A DNA stretch of 64,000 bases from Marchantia polymorpha subsp. ruderalis (lineage: Eukaryota; Streptophyta; Marchantiopsida; Marchantiales; Marchantiaceae). The notes below the pieces were generated by a model. The model saw only the letters and a program-made list of their open reading frames with translations. It was not told the DNA's origin and did no database searches. A program made the position numbers and the translations under genes. The stretch spans positions 12,402,501 through 12,466,500 of the forward strand of contig AP031353.1 of NCBI GenBank assembly GCA_037833965.1, read 5' to 3'. Shown in pieces: positions 1-11,983 of the stretch (within the stretch, counting starts at the first letter, position 1; each line of letters begins with the position of its first letter).

Positions 1-169
1 AGAAAATGATGCATTTTCCAAGCCCACTGCAAATCATCTGCATGGAATGTTCATGTAGGAGGTGATTGAACAAAAATTCTACTGTCCATTGTGACACAAG
101 TGTTCGTTTTTTTCAAGAAAAAACCAAGATTTAATTTTGGTTGGGTAAATGTAGCCAATAAATCGTCTC

Positions 170-310
170 TGTAGACGATAGACACCTCTCCTTCCCTTCA
201 ACTCCTAGTTGAGTGGAGGTATATCCATGTCTAAAATCTAACATGAACTATCTTCTAAAAAAAAAGATCACAATCAGCATATTCATCAGCCTATATCCTT
301 ATCATATCGT
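170..310 (+). repeat. Direct repeat, copy 1 (about 140 bp)
   Basis: Starting at GTAGACGATAGACACCTCTC, about 140 bp recur at 1709-1850 with a few substitutions. The shared part runs through TATATCCATGTCTAAAA and ends near CATATTCATCAGCCTA. The two copies enclose about 1.4 kb. They could be short LTR-like ends of a small non-autonomous element or simply a dispersed repeat. No coding capacity is visible between them. Confidence 0.7.
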
Positions 311-1485
311 CAATCTTACACCTCGCGAGCACCCCCAAAAATGCTCCTTGCTATTCGGATAGTGTCATAAGTCCACCATGATAGCAGCTCAAAGGCAACC
401 AGCCAGCCAGTCAAGCATCAAACAAATGATGGGACAAAGAGTAGAATCAAGGCTTGTCAATTATTTCCCACTTCAGAGCTTCACTTGCAAATTATGGTGA
501 TTTCCGTAGAGCTTCTCTTTTGTGCTAGAGAGATGCAGTCATTAATCTCATAGCTCTAGTGCCACTTTTCTACAACAACAAGCGAATCTTGAATTAGTAG
601 TGGCAATAATTCATTGAGATTAACTCTCATTCACCTCAGCTTCACTTCTTCCGTCATCGCATCCAGCCACTAACCGTTCAAATCTACCCTGACATAAAAA
701 CACTACAACCAACTATACTCTGGCCCTAAAGAAGAGTTCATATACTGTATTACTTTCATGAGCTGCAAGCTTTGGATGATCACATTATTTCCGCAATGGG
801 TTGTCACTTCGATTGGACCACATAAAGAAACAACTGAAATTTCACCGACCTAAAGAGTCGAGGTATGCATGGCTTATTTTATCAATGATATAATAATAAT
901 AAGAAAAGGGTATGCGCAGTGGGAACAACCTGAAAGATTAAGTGTCAATCTTTGTATGTACTTTTCTAAAAGAAAGTCAAATAGAATCCACTAAAGAGCC
1001 AATATAGTTTTTACATCATGTACATTCACATGTATGAAAGAAGGGTGCTTTATGGATAAAGAGGAGCGATAACGGGAAAATAAAGTAGAAGATAGCTACA
1101 TCTTCAGTCTAAAATTGAATAAATCGTATCTAAGAATCTCTGAACACAATGTCTTAGTTCGTTTAATCTTACTTCTGCATCTCGCTACATAGTATCTAAG
1201 GTTCTCTTCATTCATGAGTATGTTGACATGTGAGATGCCAAATCCGCCCATTAAACTAGTACTCTATACCCTTTCTTTAAAAACTTGGACTAGATGACAG
1301 GTTGACATTCCTCGACTTAAAAGTCAGTGTTTTTAGTTCATCTTGGATTTGAGAATGTGAACATGTGTTTCAACAAAGTTTTTTAGCGGTTTCGTTGTAT
1401 CAACAGCGTCATGGATGCCAACTTACGTAGTGGTGGTATAAAACGTAGTAGACTCCTAATTGATTAATCCTGAACAGAAAGAAAA

Positions 1486-1737
1486 TTCAAAAAGAATGCA
1501 TAGTAAGGAGGTAAGAATTTTCTATTTGTACCCCATAGTACAAATAGCTCATTGTACAATCAAATAGCTAGCTGATGAAGTGTGTAGACGATAGACACCT
1601 CTCCTTCCCTTCAAAAAGAATGCATAGTAAGGAGGTAAGAATTTTCTATTTGTACCCCATAGTACAAATAGCTCATTGTACAATCAAATAGCTAGCTGAT
1701 GAAGTGTGTAGACGATAGACACATCTCCTTCCCTTCA
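1486..1737 (+). repeat. Tandem duplication, 124-bp unit x 2
   Basis: The segment starting TTCAAAAAGAATGCATAG at 1486 starts again at 1610, so the period is 124 bp, and the copies are almost identical. The second copy runs into the 140-bp direct repeat at 1709-1850. The near identity suggests a recent duplication. Confidence 0.85.
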
Positions 1738-1850
1738 GCTCCTAGCTGCGTCGAGGTATATCCATGTCTAAAACCTAACATGAATTATCTCCTAAACAAA
1801 AAAAATCACAATCAGCATATTCATCAGCCTAAATCTTTATCATAGAATCT
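1709..1850 (+). repeat. Direct repeat, copy 2 (about 140 bp)
   Basis: Partner of the repeat at 170-310, in the same orientation. Differences are scattered substitutions, for example around the CTCCTAG segment. Confidence 0.7.
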
Positions 1851-2989
1851 TTTAAGAAAAAATAGAGATACTTTAGCTTCATCAAATCTACTAAAAAGAA
1901 ACTGAAGTACTTTGAACTTCATGAAATAATTTGAAACTGAAATAGACATTGATAGTTTGATAGTTTGACACTCAATCAGGCCATTCATATGAGATGCATT
2001 CTCACATGAAGAACTGCGACTTGCAGGTGTCACGAGATCCACACTACAAACTGGGAAATGCGCAAATGAGTTAGGGGTTAGAATTTCAACGTCGGCTCTC
2101 TTTCTTTGCACCTTTCACAAGCAATAAAACTTGAAAAACGGAACTTGAAACTTGAAAACAACTTAGCAAAACGAATGATACTCGTCTTTGATTTGAAGTC
2201 TCCACGAGAATTGCGAGTGGAATTGATTGTCCCCGAGCCAAAACCCAAAGTGGTGAACAAGACTAATGAGAATTACGTCTGAAAGCTATAAATAGTAGTC
2301 ATAACCCAGAGTTGAGGTATCACCAACCTGCCAATCCTGAGTCCCCGACCATATCTTGGCTCAATTTACCATCATGAGTGTCTTGTGTGAAACCTGTACG
2401 GGGTCAATGATTATTACCTGCTTCGCCTTCTCCTTTCCGACGAAGTGCAGTCTCGGAATTACTTTAATTTATACTTTAATATAATTATTTAATTTACGCA
2501 CCTAAGATCATCCCCATGAACATCGAGCTCCTATCATCATGGAGATACACGAGCCTCTATGATGTGAAGATAACCATGGTCTTTTAAGTTTTAATTCCTT
2601 CTCTGTTTCTCTTGTTTTGATAACATCATGTATTCTCAAATCCCTCATGCCACGCAAGGTTAGATTGCAGAGGATTGATGTGCAATCGGTTCAAAATGTG
2701 CTTATGGAATTTACTGTCCCGAGCCAAAACCCGCACTCCATGGGGTTTCTTCTTCTTCTGATACAGGCTTGTCAAACCGCAGAAAAACTAGCACGAACAT
2801 TTTGGACGAGTAAGAGAGTGAGGATTAGCGCGCGAAATGCTAAACCCTGGGTGACGGTGACCCGCAAACGGTGTACCTTTGACGTGGGCCCGTATACCAG
2901 CCCGGATGAGATACGTTCGTGGTTGATCTAGCCAAAAGTGTAGTAAGAAGCTCCGTAGTCCCCAACAAGAAAATCTCGTATCCCTTTAA

Positions 2990-3345
2990 CGACGAAGTTC
3001 AGTAGCCGGAGTCTTCCCAAAAGGAGTATGTCTGAGTTCTCTGAGACCATGACCTCCGTTCACGGCAACGGTCATGCCAATGGGGGTTGGCGGGACGCGT
3101 CCCGGTAAAGTTGCTACCGGGGTCTCGCCAACCCTAAATCAGGCCGGTCACGCCAAATGAGATCCTTCGGACGGTAACTTGGAGTGAAGGTTTTTTGGAC
3201 GTTAAATTTTGACTTTTGCAAACTGACAGTTTTCTAAAAGTGTCAAACATGGCTTGTCGGAGGCAAAGGGCTGGTTCAGTGGAGTTGTCGGAGAGGATCC
3301 GGCAAGGTTGGTTGCAAGAGGGAAATATTTTTTTGTGAAATTTCA
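2990..3345. other. GC-richer block shared by both arms, function unknown
   Basis: This block lies downstream of the MACPF gene and recurs at about 19380-19725. In the arm B copy a short plus-strand frame reads MSEFSETMTSVHGNGHANGG and stops soon after. In arm A the same frame is not kept. A minus-strand frame of about 70 residues is also shared, but it does not look protein-like. It could be a 5' fragment of some gene; I do not recognise it. Confidence 0.35.
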
Positions 3346-5399
3346 TTTAAGTGAAAATTTTTTAACAACATTCAAAAATATTTTTTACTTGGGATGTAAA
3401 GTTTAAATTAGGCATTATCAATTTGAATTACTCAGTTTTTTTTTAAATATTACTTTTTTCCAATAAATTTTTGAGTTCAATGAACATTTTGATGAACATA
3501 TTTAGTAATGAAATGGAAAAATATAATTATATGAAAGGTAGAAAACTGTGTAATTCACACTATACGATCTTCTTCTTCATGGGAAGAACAACTCTACCTA
3601 AATATAGAAACATTTTTTGTAATGTAGTGTGAATTTATGAATAATTTGGTATTTTGTATCTACTATTTTCAGGACAATGCAAGATCATTGTCCAGCCATT
3701 GCATAGTCTTGGCTAGAAACTGCCAAGTCCATATCTCTCAGCCTTCAATCGATCTACACTAAAGATCGTTCGCTATGGGTACAAAAAACATATCGAAATA
3801 AACGTTTCCTTCTTACTCTTTGCGAGCTTCGTTCTCAATTGTCATGGCGGACACAAGAAAAAGCTAAAAGCCTGATCATTCCAACAATCCTCAAGAAAAC
3901 AAACAGAATTCTCGTCATTATTACATTGCTGGCCATTGCCTGCCTTTATTATTACATAATGAGCGGAGCTCATTCACACATATATACACAACTGCGATAA
4001 CACAGAAAAGGAAATAACTGCCGCATGTAACGAGCCAGCCAAGCACTGAATCATGTTCTATGTAGTATGTTTCATCAACTCATGTGATCGACAAGGTAGA
4101 CAGTTGATACATCGATCTAAGCCTCGGCGATGGAAGCAGGAGTGCTATCGGTGTTGAGGCTCAAGGAGTGCTGGTTCCAGATGATCTTGTACTTGAGCCA
4201 GGCGTCCGCTCGGTTGGCAGGGTACTCGTAGTTGCATCCGTTTTCGTGATTGCTGCTACCGCAAACGCATCCTTGAAAGGTAGTGTAGTAGCACCCATTG
4301 TCATACTCGCACCACCCCGAGTTCCAGTCCGTGGCGCGAGTCACGAACCCTGTGCTCCAGTCGAGTTTCAGCACACTCGGGCCGTAAGAGCGGCAGCACA
4401 TTGCGCGGCTATCGTAGTGGCAGTCGTTCCAGTAATCGTGGCAGCCACTGCAGCGACGGATGCACAAGTAGTATCCCGTGTATTCCTTATCTTCCGTGTA
4501 CTCTGGCACCATCATCTGTGCGTAGTTGTTATCTTGGCCTGTTGTTACCACCAGTGGGCAAGTGACCGCCTTCCACCCCTATCGTAGTACGCCTGCATGC
4601 AATTGTACAAAGTCAGATCCCATGTCGGTCGCAAGCAGGGTGACATTACTTGACTTGACTGGATTCAATCAATTCGATAGTATACTACTGTATGTACCTG
4701 CAGTGCGTAAGCCCTCCATGCGTCATCGCTGTCGCTGTCCGAGCGGCCGAGTAGAAAATCCCAGACCGGAAGGTACTCGTATCGCACGGGCTGATCGTCC
4801 ACATCGTCTTCGCTCAGAAAATCCTCCAGAAGCTCTTGAGTGGCAGGCCCGCTGGCCAATTTGCTGCGTGTTTCCATACTACCACCCTTCACCCGCTTCG
4901 TGTCGGTGGTGGTGAGCTTCGATGCGTCCCGTCGCTCGGATTCGCTGTAGCCGGCGCAGGCTTCCAACGCGCCCGCGCCCTTGATTCCCTCGGCCTTTAC
5001 ACACGCCTTAATCTCCATGTCATTCTGATTGTAATTGTACTCGGCCTTGGCGCTACTCCAGCTTTGGTACACTGCTCCAGTGTAAGCTACATACACGATG
5101 TGCGAGCCCCACTTGTTCATGAAGTTGCGGAACGGTGCCCATGAACGATCTACATGCGGATCCTTCACCAGAGTAGGCAAATTCTGGAAATCCTCCATGA
5201 AATCGTCTTTGAGAGGGAAGTTGTTGAGCTTCGAGCCCCTGGGTAAGTACGTTTTGCTGTATAAACGCGCAGCACGGACTTCAGCCACTTTCACTTCAGT
5301 TTCCGATCCTGACACTCGCTTGAACTCTGAATCCACACTGAAGCTGACCCCCCGAATCTCTCCGCTCACTCCCATGTCAGCAGCGATCTGACACCATTA

Positions 5400-6530
5400 C
5401 AAAGCCACGTTAAGCAATTTTACATATAATCTATCTACAATTTGGGATAAGTATCTTTTCAGCTGTCTACAATTATACATAATTTACCTAGGCAAGTCTT
5501 CACATAAATAATGAAAATTTTCAATTAGAAAAATCAATTATAAATAAAACAAAACTACGAATTGATCTTTAGATGTGATATAAGTTGAAGGACACATTGC
5601 TTCCAATGGGCTCTCATTTGAGAGTACATTGCTTCCAATGGGCTCTCATTTGAGAGTACAATGTTAGTGAAGCAGCTGAAAGAAATGTGTGAGATAAACA
5701 TCTGATTGAATATCTGAACTTAAAGAGAATATATTTCAATCTTATTGGTTGTTTAACTGAGTTTGAAGAAATGCTTTGACATGGTTATGGCGGTTTTATT
5801 ATTCAGCAATTGCCAAGACAAAAGGAATTGCATTAAATTTATCCATTTTGGCTAAATCAACCACAAAGCTACGAGGTCGCAAAAGATGCTGCTCATCAAC
5901 GAATACTATCCTGTATTGCTGAAAACTTTAGACGAACTCTACTTGTTTACTGCCTAATGCTATCTGAAAACATATACAATATGCTCCATACTGGCTAGTT
6001 GTTTTGTACTACTACCGAAATACATCTCGTAATGCCATATGAAGATTAGGACGATACTATTCAAATAGCATCACAATGGAAATACATCTTATGCACTATC
6101 GAGATCAATTCATGTGCATGATACAGCCCATCCACAGTATAATTGCTATCTTCTTTCTTTCTACGGTGGATAACTAGTTTTCTCTGGAAGATAGATTAAT
6201 GACCTATTTTACTTGAAAGTCATTACAACTATATTTCAGTCTATCTTCTTGTCATGTAGAATCAGACATACATAGCTACATACAAATTCAGACAAGCTAG
6301 AATTGAAAACATCAACCACATAAATATTCCAAACTTGCATTTTGAACTAGATAAATATTGATCCGCATTTTTTGAGTAAAATTATGCGTACTTATATACG
6401 GGAGGTTACTGTATAATATAGAACTTTGACAGTCGTGGGGACAATGGACTTGGGGCTAAAGTTGCCACAACAAATACTCTACCAATCATTGAATATTTAG
6501 AGTAGACTGAAGTTGTATTAGTACCGAATG
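5400..6530. other. Long first intron of MACPF copy A
   Basis: About 1.15 kb of AT-rich sequence separates exons 1 and 2. The equivalent intron in copy B is only about 240 bp. Either copy A gained roughly 0.9 kb or copy B lost it. It contains the 32-bp tandem duplication at 5594-5657. I see no gene or clear terminal repeats. Confidence 0.5.
5594..5657 (+). repeat. Tandem duplication, 32-bp unit x 2
   Basis: The unit ACATTGCTTCCAATGGGCTC followed by TCATTTGAGAGT occurs at 5594 and again at 5626. The two copies look identical. Confidence 0.9.
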
Positions 6531-7294
6531 CTTGAACTTGTCGCTGCTTTCGAAAAACCTGGAGTCCATGTCTGTGAACGATTGCTGGGAGGTCTTGGCG
6601 ATGCTCTCCAAGTCGTCAGCATCAAAAATCAGCGGATCTGAGTTGTGATCATTCTGCAGGTTAACATGGGGCAGGTAGACAATTCTTCCCAGCGATTCGA
6701 CGGCGGCACTGTTCGTGGCGGCGGCAGCGCCATGAGTTATCGCAGCCAGAAGCCCCAGGCACAGTTTCAATCTGATCACAAACTCTCCAGAGTGAGTAAC
6801 ACAATTTCTACATCAGCATACCATTGCACGACCAGCGAACACAAAATCTGAGAAACCTCAGCAATGTACGTTGCCCAATTGATACTTCATAGTGTTGCAC
6901 TTAGACATGCCATAGCATCTCAAATTCTCCATGTGAAAACTGAACAATGTACAATGTCATGGCGACATAATACAGGTCTGCAGAATCAAACCGTATCAAT
7001 GCTGATGTCTCCATGGTCATGTTGGTCGAAGTCCACAAGCTACTCCAGGTCAATCGGATCGTGAGGTTGGATTGAGAGTGTAGAGTTAGACGATCAGAGT
7101 CCAATATAAAGAGTTCGTAGCTGAAGTTAGAGAGTCTGGGCAAATGCCTTACTCGTCGATCATGAACACGCATGGCGCTCGGGGCTCGCATGTACGTTTC
7201 ACTCCAGCGACTGCAACGTGGACAAAAGACATACTGGTTACAGCAGAGAGATGAGACGATGGCACTTCTGGATGATTGTACAAAAGACGATGCC

Positions 7295-7460
7295 TCAGAT
7301 AAGGTGGCATTGATTTTATGAAAGAATATTTGCCTCATGGGAATATCTCAGATAAGGCGGCATTGATTTTACGATAGAATCTTATTTGCCTCATGGGAAT
7401 CACTCAGATACGATGGCATTAATGTTACGAAAGCATGTTTGCCTTTTGGGAATCACTCGG
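7295..7460 (+). repeat. Imperfect tandem array, about 55-bp unit x 3
   Basis: Units begin at TCAGAT near 7295, 7348 and 7404. Each contains GGCATT, a TTACGA/TTATGA stretch, TTTGCCT and GGGAAT. They differ by scattered substitutions and small gaps. The array lies about 0.5 kb upstream of the MACPF copy A signal-peptide exon. Confidence 0.75.
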
Positions 7461-8755
7461 GTGCATTAGGACTACAGAAGTCACATTCATTGGACAATGA
7501 TGTGTATGTGGGATTAATGCCACAGACTCTCTAAAAGCACTGCGAGCCCACTCCTTGCCATGTGTCAAAGAGAGGAAGGGCCTGCTTTAGGTCATGGGTT
7601 GCTGTAGAGACAATAAAAGTGATAGTTTTCGTTCCCTCTATCGATCCAGTAGCGTGGGAGGTCATCTCGTGAGTGATGTATAGTCCGTGAAAGTAATTGT
7701 TCGATATGGAAAATTATCTGCAAAACGACTTCTCAATGCTGAATTTTTCTCATATAATCACTCTGATCTGTTGGTTTCATGAATGTTGTGAATGTCATGA
7801 AGTAATATATGCTCTGAAAATATACTGACTGATTGAAGAGTAACAGAAGACGTTAGTCTTTATCCGAGCTCTTTGTTATGGTATAGAGTACTGTATATTT
7901 TCCACCTGCGGACAGCGTAATCTATACATCGCTACAGTAGAGTGAAAACAAGTGAACTGCCGTATCAAGTAATGATGATTCAAGTCTGTTGTCCATTCTG
8001 AGTTTCTGCCACGTGGTTTTACTTGATATCATCAAAATTATTACTATGATCTCACATCTCTAAAATGTAATCATAAATTTGATTAGATGTTGATTGATAT
8101 TATGCAATTTCATCATATATTTAGCAAAGTTTTGAAATTTAGTGATCAAATATTTGAAGTATTAAATTACATAAAATTTCATTGCTAGAAAAGTAAGTAA
8201 TTAAGATTTGAACAAATTTTTTTCAAGAAAGATTAAAATTATAATTTTTTTTAATTTTAAAAAAAATATTCAGTTTCTTCTTCAGATTCATATTTTTATT
8301 TTAGTAAATTATGAATAATAAATTTCCTCTAATTAAAATTTAGCAGGTTTTAAAATTGTGAAGATTATAAAGTTTTAACACGAATAATTACGAGGCAAAA
8401 TGAGATTTATCTCTTGGAATTTATGCTATGGAAATAAAAATAAAATTAAAAGAATATATCAAAGTGAAATCATTCATCTGATGAAACATTCATACAACAT
8501 ATCCACACAAACTAATATTTTTGAGAGTTTATTTGATTTATGTGTTGTATATAATTTAATTTGTTTTTTATTATGCATGTTAAAAAAATAACATATAAGC
8601 ATTCATATTAGAATAATGATTATAAAAAATTTATTAAAAGATTTAATATTATAAATTTTATTAAAAATTCACATATTCAAATCATAATGAAATTTTATAT
8701 CAATCATTTGTACAAATATTTAAAAAAATTTCCCTTTATTACATTAGCATTAATA
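7461..8755. other. Non-coding stretch of arm A
   Basis: No gene is recognised. The part near 7970-8035 (ATGATGATTCAAGTCTGTTG) matches about 25690-25760 and proves that the duplication continues past the MACPF gene. From about 8040 onward the sequence becomes very AT-rich. The short frame at 8400-8591 is composed of AT-rich codons and has no recognisable content. Confidence 0.5.
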
Positions 8756-11700
8756 ATTCAAACTGATTGAAAATATTGATAATAATGCAAAATTTCAAAT
8801 CTTGATTGTTTTTGTGAAATTTTTTTGTGTTAAAATACACATATATTTCACGAAAGAAAAAAACTTGACATTTGATATCAAATACAAATAAATTAGTTAC
8901 AAACTTTAGTTGGCATCAAACTAAGTCATTATGAGCATTAATGTAAATAATATTTTTAATCATTGATCTCAACTCACTATTAAGCGAAGTTGACTTTTTC
9001 ACATATGATAATAATATCTAGAATCTATAGTTTATAGTGCTTATATACTCTTAATATAATTTTATCACCTATTTTGATTCAAACACTTCTTTTATTGAGC
9101 TTAACTCAAAACGTTTAAAATCTTACCATCAAAGAGGTATCAATTTTTTTTTCATCTAGGAATAAATCTTATTTAAATTGATGTATATCAAAGTCCATCA
9201 AACATTTGAATTTACAAAGATGCAATAACTTCAATCATATAGAATTGATCATTTTTCATAAAACTTGAACCATTTCATACTAAAAAAACACTTTCTAATA
9301 TAAGAAATGTAATAAAGACAAGCAAAGTTTAAAATCTACATTTCATACAGAATTTTTAATGAGTTAAAAAGGGCATATTTTTAGCATCAAAGATCATCTT
9401 TGAGCAAATTATCGTCCTCGTATCAAACTCTTGAGTCATATCAGCTGAAGGAAGATGATCATTTTTTATTTTCATGGAAAAATATTGATATGACCATCCT
9501 TGCCACATTTCCAACATATCATTATCTTTGTCACTATGAATTTACCTTTGGATCTTGATATGCTCTTAGATCAAACATGTTTGACATTCTTCTACTTCCA
9601 TGAAAATGATTAGTCTTGACTCACATCCAATGTCAAAATGGATAAGAGTATGAAGAAGTTGTAAACATCATTTTTTGCTGCAAATCATCAGTCAATAAAG
9701 CACTTACAATTTTGTGGTAAGTGATTGTTCACTGTTCACAAAGAAATAAGATTTATGACAATGATTGGTATGATGTTGATAGCAAATTCAAAAGATATAT
9801 CTCTTTTCTCTTTTCGCTTATCTCCTTTCCAAGTATCCTAAGATCAAACACTAGTTCAACGTCGCATCAATATGAATATGAATTTTTGTGCCAAAATTTT
9901 TCATCTTGAAAATTCATAAGCTTCAAGTATACGTTTCAACTGTTTTCAAAATCTTTCAAGTAAATTTGTCGTTCCAAAATCTCAAACAATAAAATGCAAT
10001 TGTCATAATACTTTAATTGGTTCAATACTGATGATTGTAGATGTTGTATGACTATGTTCATAGTCTGCTCTTCAAGATACTTCTAATCACTTTTGTTGCA
10101 AATGTCAGATTTGAGACATAATGGTTTTTTTAAATCCATAGCATTCAACTTATCTTTCACTTGTCTCTCTCAAAATAGATAGTCTTCACGTCTATCAAAC
10201 CTGATTCTCTCATGACAATCTCTGCTAGACTTAATGATCGTCATCTTGTTATGCAGAATCATTAGAGTTTTGCCTTATGATATTTAAGCAAATGCAACTT
10301 CTTTCCACTTCATATTTCATTTTCAAGATTTTGTGGTTGCTTTCAAAATTGACCAGACCAAGATCTATAAGAGAAGATTTTTTTGAAACATGAATCGGAA
10401 AAAAAAAACTTTGAAATTAATTTTCCATGCGACGTCGAGTTTCGTAATTTATCAATAATCAAGTTTTTAGGATTTTACAAGGGGCAAATTGTTTGTCTCT
10501 ATAATATCTTTTAGGCGACCATTATGATAATATCGGCTCTAACAACTACAAAGGTCACATACATCATGTTGAGCTTGTCTTCAATGTATTAGCCCTTTAT
10601 TCTTGGATTTACGATCTTGCTAAAACTTTCTTGTGTGTAATAATGAACTCTTCTCAATTTCACATGAAGTTTTTGTCAATGTCTATCTTTTCAAGCAATA
10701 TCTTATCGTTGATAAGTTCTAAATCCAATATTTTGAGCTTAAAAACATTGTTGTTCAACAATCGAACCAATGCCACTACGTACTCTAGCGCAAAATACAT
10801 TGTCATGATTTCAATCGGCAGTTTTTCAAATCAAATCGAAATCTAATCTTTGTCACAAACAATGTAGTACTTCTTATCAGTCCATCTTCATGTCCATGAT
10901 TGTAGTCCGACATTACACTTTTCTTTTACGTGTTACGTATATATACAATTGCAACTTTTATTAAACTTTTTTTTATTATGATTAATGGAATTGATCAACG
11001 ACGCTCATCTATAAAAAGAATTAGTAAGATTGAGTAAATTGTTGATATTGATTAGCTCAATAATTTTATCCGACATAGCTCGTTTTGTAAATCATTACTT
11101 AATGTGGATGTGATGTATTTAAATTAATGTGATCATTAATTCAAATTGAATATTAACTCATAATGCTTTCATTTGATTGGTAGAATTTGATGAAAGAATT
11201 AGTTAAATTGAGTAAATTGTATATCTTGATAAGCTCAATAATTTTATCCAAGATAGCTTGTTTTGAAAATCATTACTTAGTGTAGATATGATCTATTTAA
11301 ATTGATATGATCATTAATTTAAATTTTCCAATTTAATGCTTATTAAAAATTATTTTGATAAATCTATATAAAAAAATCAATATCAATGAGTTAATTTCAT
11401 TTTCAAGATAAACTTATTCAATCAAATGTTTAATTTTGCTGATTTAGTTGACATGTACAAATTTTGTAATAGACTAAACCATATATTTCAATTTATGCAT
11501 TCAATTCCATATATATATATATATATATATATACACCTATTTAATCTTATATTATTTTCCATCTAGACACATTTTAAAGTCAATATTTACATAATAAATC
11601 AATGATTTAAAATTGCATGATTTTGCATCAAGCACAAGATCAAATTACAAAATATATTTTTAAAATACTCTTAAATCTATTTATAGCAATCTATAAAAAA

Positions 11701-11983
11701 ACTCTCAATTTGACATGTATTTGTTCATCTTGTTTGAAGTAAGAGCAGTATTGATATCAGCTTAAATTATCAAAAACATAGATGTTAGTACTCATTTCTT
11801 GTAAAGAATTTTGAGCTAAATTTGTTTTCCCTCATTCATTAAAAAAATGCTAATGAAATTTTGAAATGGAAGAATTAAAAGGAACAAAAATAACCATTTA
11901 ATTGCAGTTTTTCATGCTAAATCTTGCAACAAAAAAATTTGCAAGTTTGCCTCATGTACTGTATAGTTTTTCATCTTAAGTTC
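8756..11983 (-). mobile_element. Ty1/copia LTR retrotransposon fossil (arm A)
   Basis: This is an AT-rich, strongly decayed element read on the minus strand. Between about 10270 and 9400 the minus strand shows a copia Gag pattern: a region resembling the R-x2-DYL start, then a stretch resembling LLTDDL-KKM, then a zinc-knuckle-like CWKCGKDGH. No intact pol region is seen and it carries many breaks. The family call rests on Gag only; LTR borders are not resolved. The same fossil, similarly decayed, lies at about 27880-31575. The element therefore inserted before the segmental duplication and is old. Confidence 0.55.
11509..11533. repeat. (AT)n microsatellite
   Basis: An uninterrupted AT dinucleotide run of about 25 bp. 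A shorter AT run lies at the equivalent place in arm B (near 31113). Confidence 0.95.

Larger units (their letters stand above)
1..2938. other. Gene-poor, repeat-bearing left flank
   Basis: I see no recognisable gene here. Short open frames at about 1824-2260 and 2617-2931 match no family I know and lack codon or splice support. The stretch holds a pair of dispersed direct repeats and one tandem duplication, listed separately. The boundary at 2938/2939 is where similarity to the block near 19.3 kb begins. Confidence 0.5.
4117..6779 (-). pseudogene. MACPF-domain secreted protein gene, copy A (fossil or near-intact)
   Basis: Three exons are supported: 6779-6535, 5387-4698 and 4592-4117, all joined in phase 0 by GT/AG introns. 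Exon 1 encodes a hydrophobic signal-peptide-like start (IRLKLCLGLLAAITHGAAA). Exon 2 carries the MACPF core, including the WGSH-I-V signature (family form Y/W-G-T-H). Exon 3 encodes a tail rich in Cys, Tyr and Trp with paired CC and C-x2-C patterns. MACPF proteins form membrane pores or act in plant defence; that is family knowledge, and the role of this one is not shown. The start of the coding region is uncertain and about one break is visible, so it may be a fossil. An annotated relative lies at 20537-22340. Confidence 0.7.
2939..11983. repeat. Segmental duplication, arm A
   Basis: Similarity to 19333-31575 starts abruptly at TGTAGTAAGAAGCTCCG and can be followed through the MACPF gene. 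It continues through a shared patch near 7970-8035 (matching about 25690-25760) and through the AT-rich copia fossil to about 11983, where both copies carry a TGTATAGTTTTT-like run. The size differences between arms are explained by insertions in arm B (a hAT element and an inverted repeat) and by a longer first intron of the MACPF gene in arm A. In a 130-bp stretch of MACPF exon 2 I count about 8 differences, so the copies are related but not new. Confidence 0.8.

Noticed and set aside
3000-3120. Frame starting MSEFSETMTSV in the shared GC-rich block as a real gene
   Set aside because: The frame is kept in only one arm, stops after a few dozen codons, and matches nothing I can name.
4168-4915. 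Plus-strand frames of over 100 codons opposite the MACPF exons
   Set aside because: They are shadows of the minus-strand coding sequence and are rich in Val/Ala/Arg with no domain.
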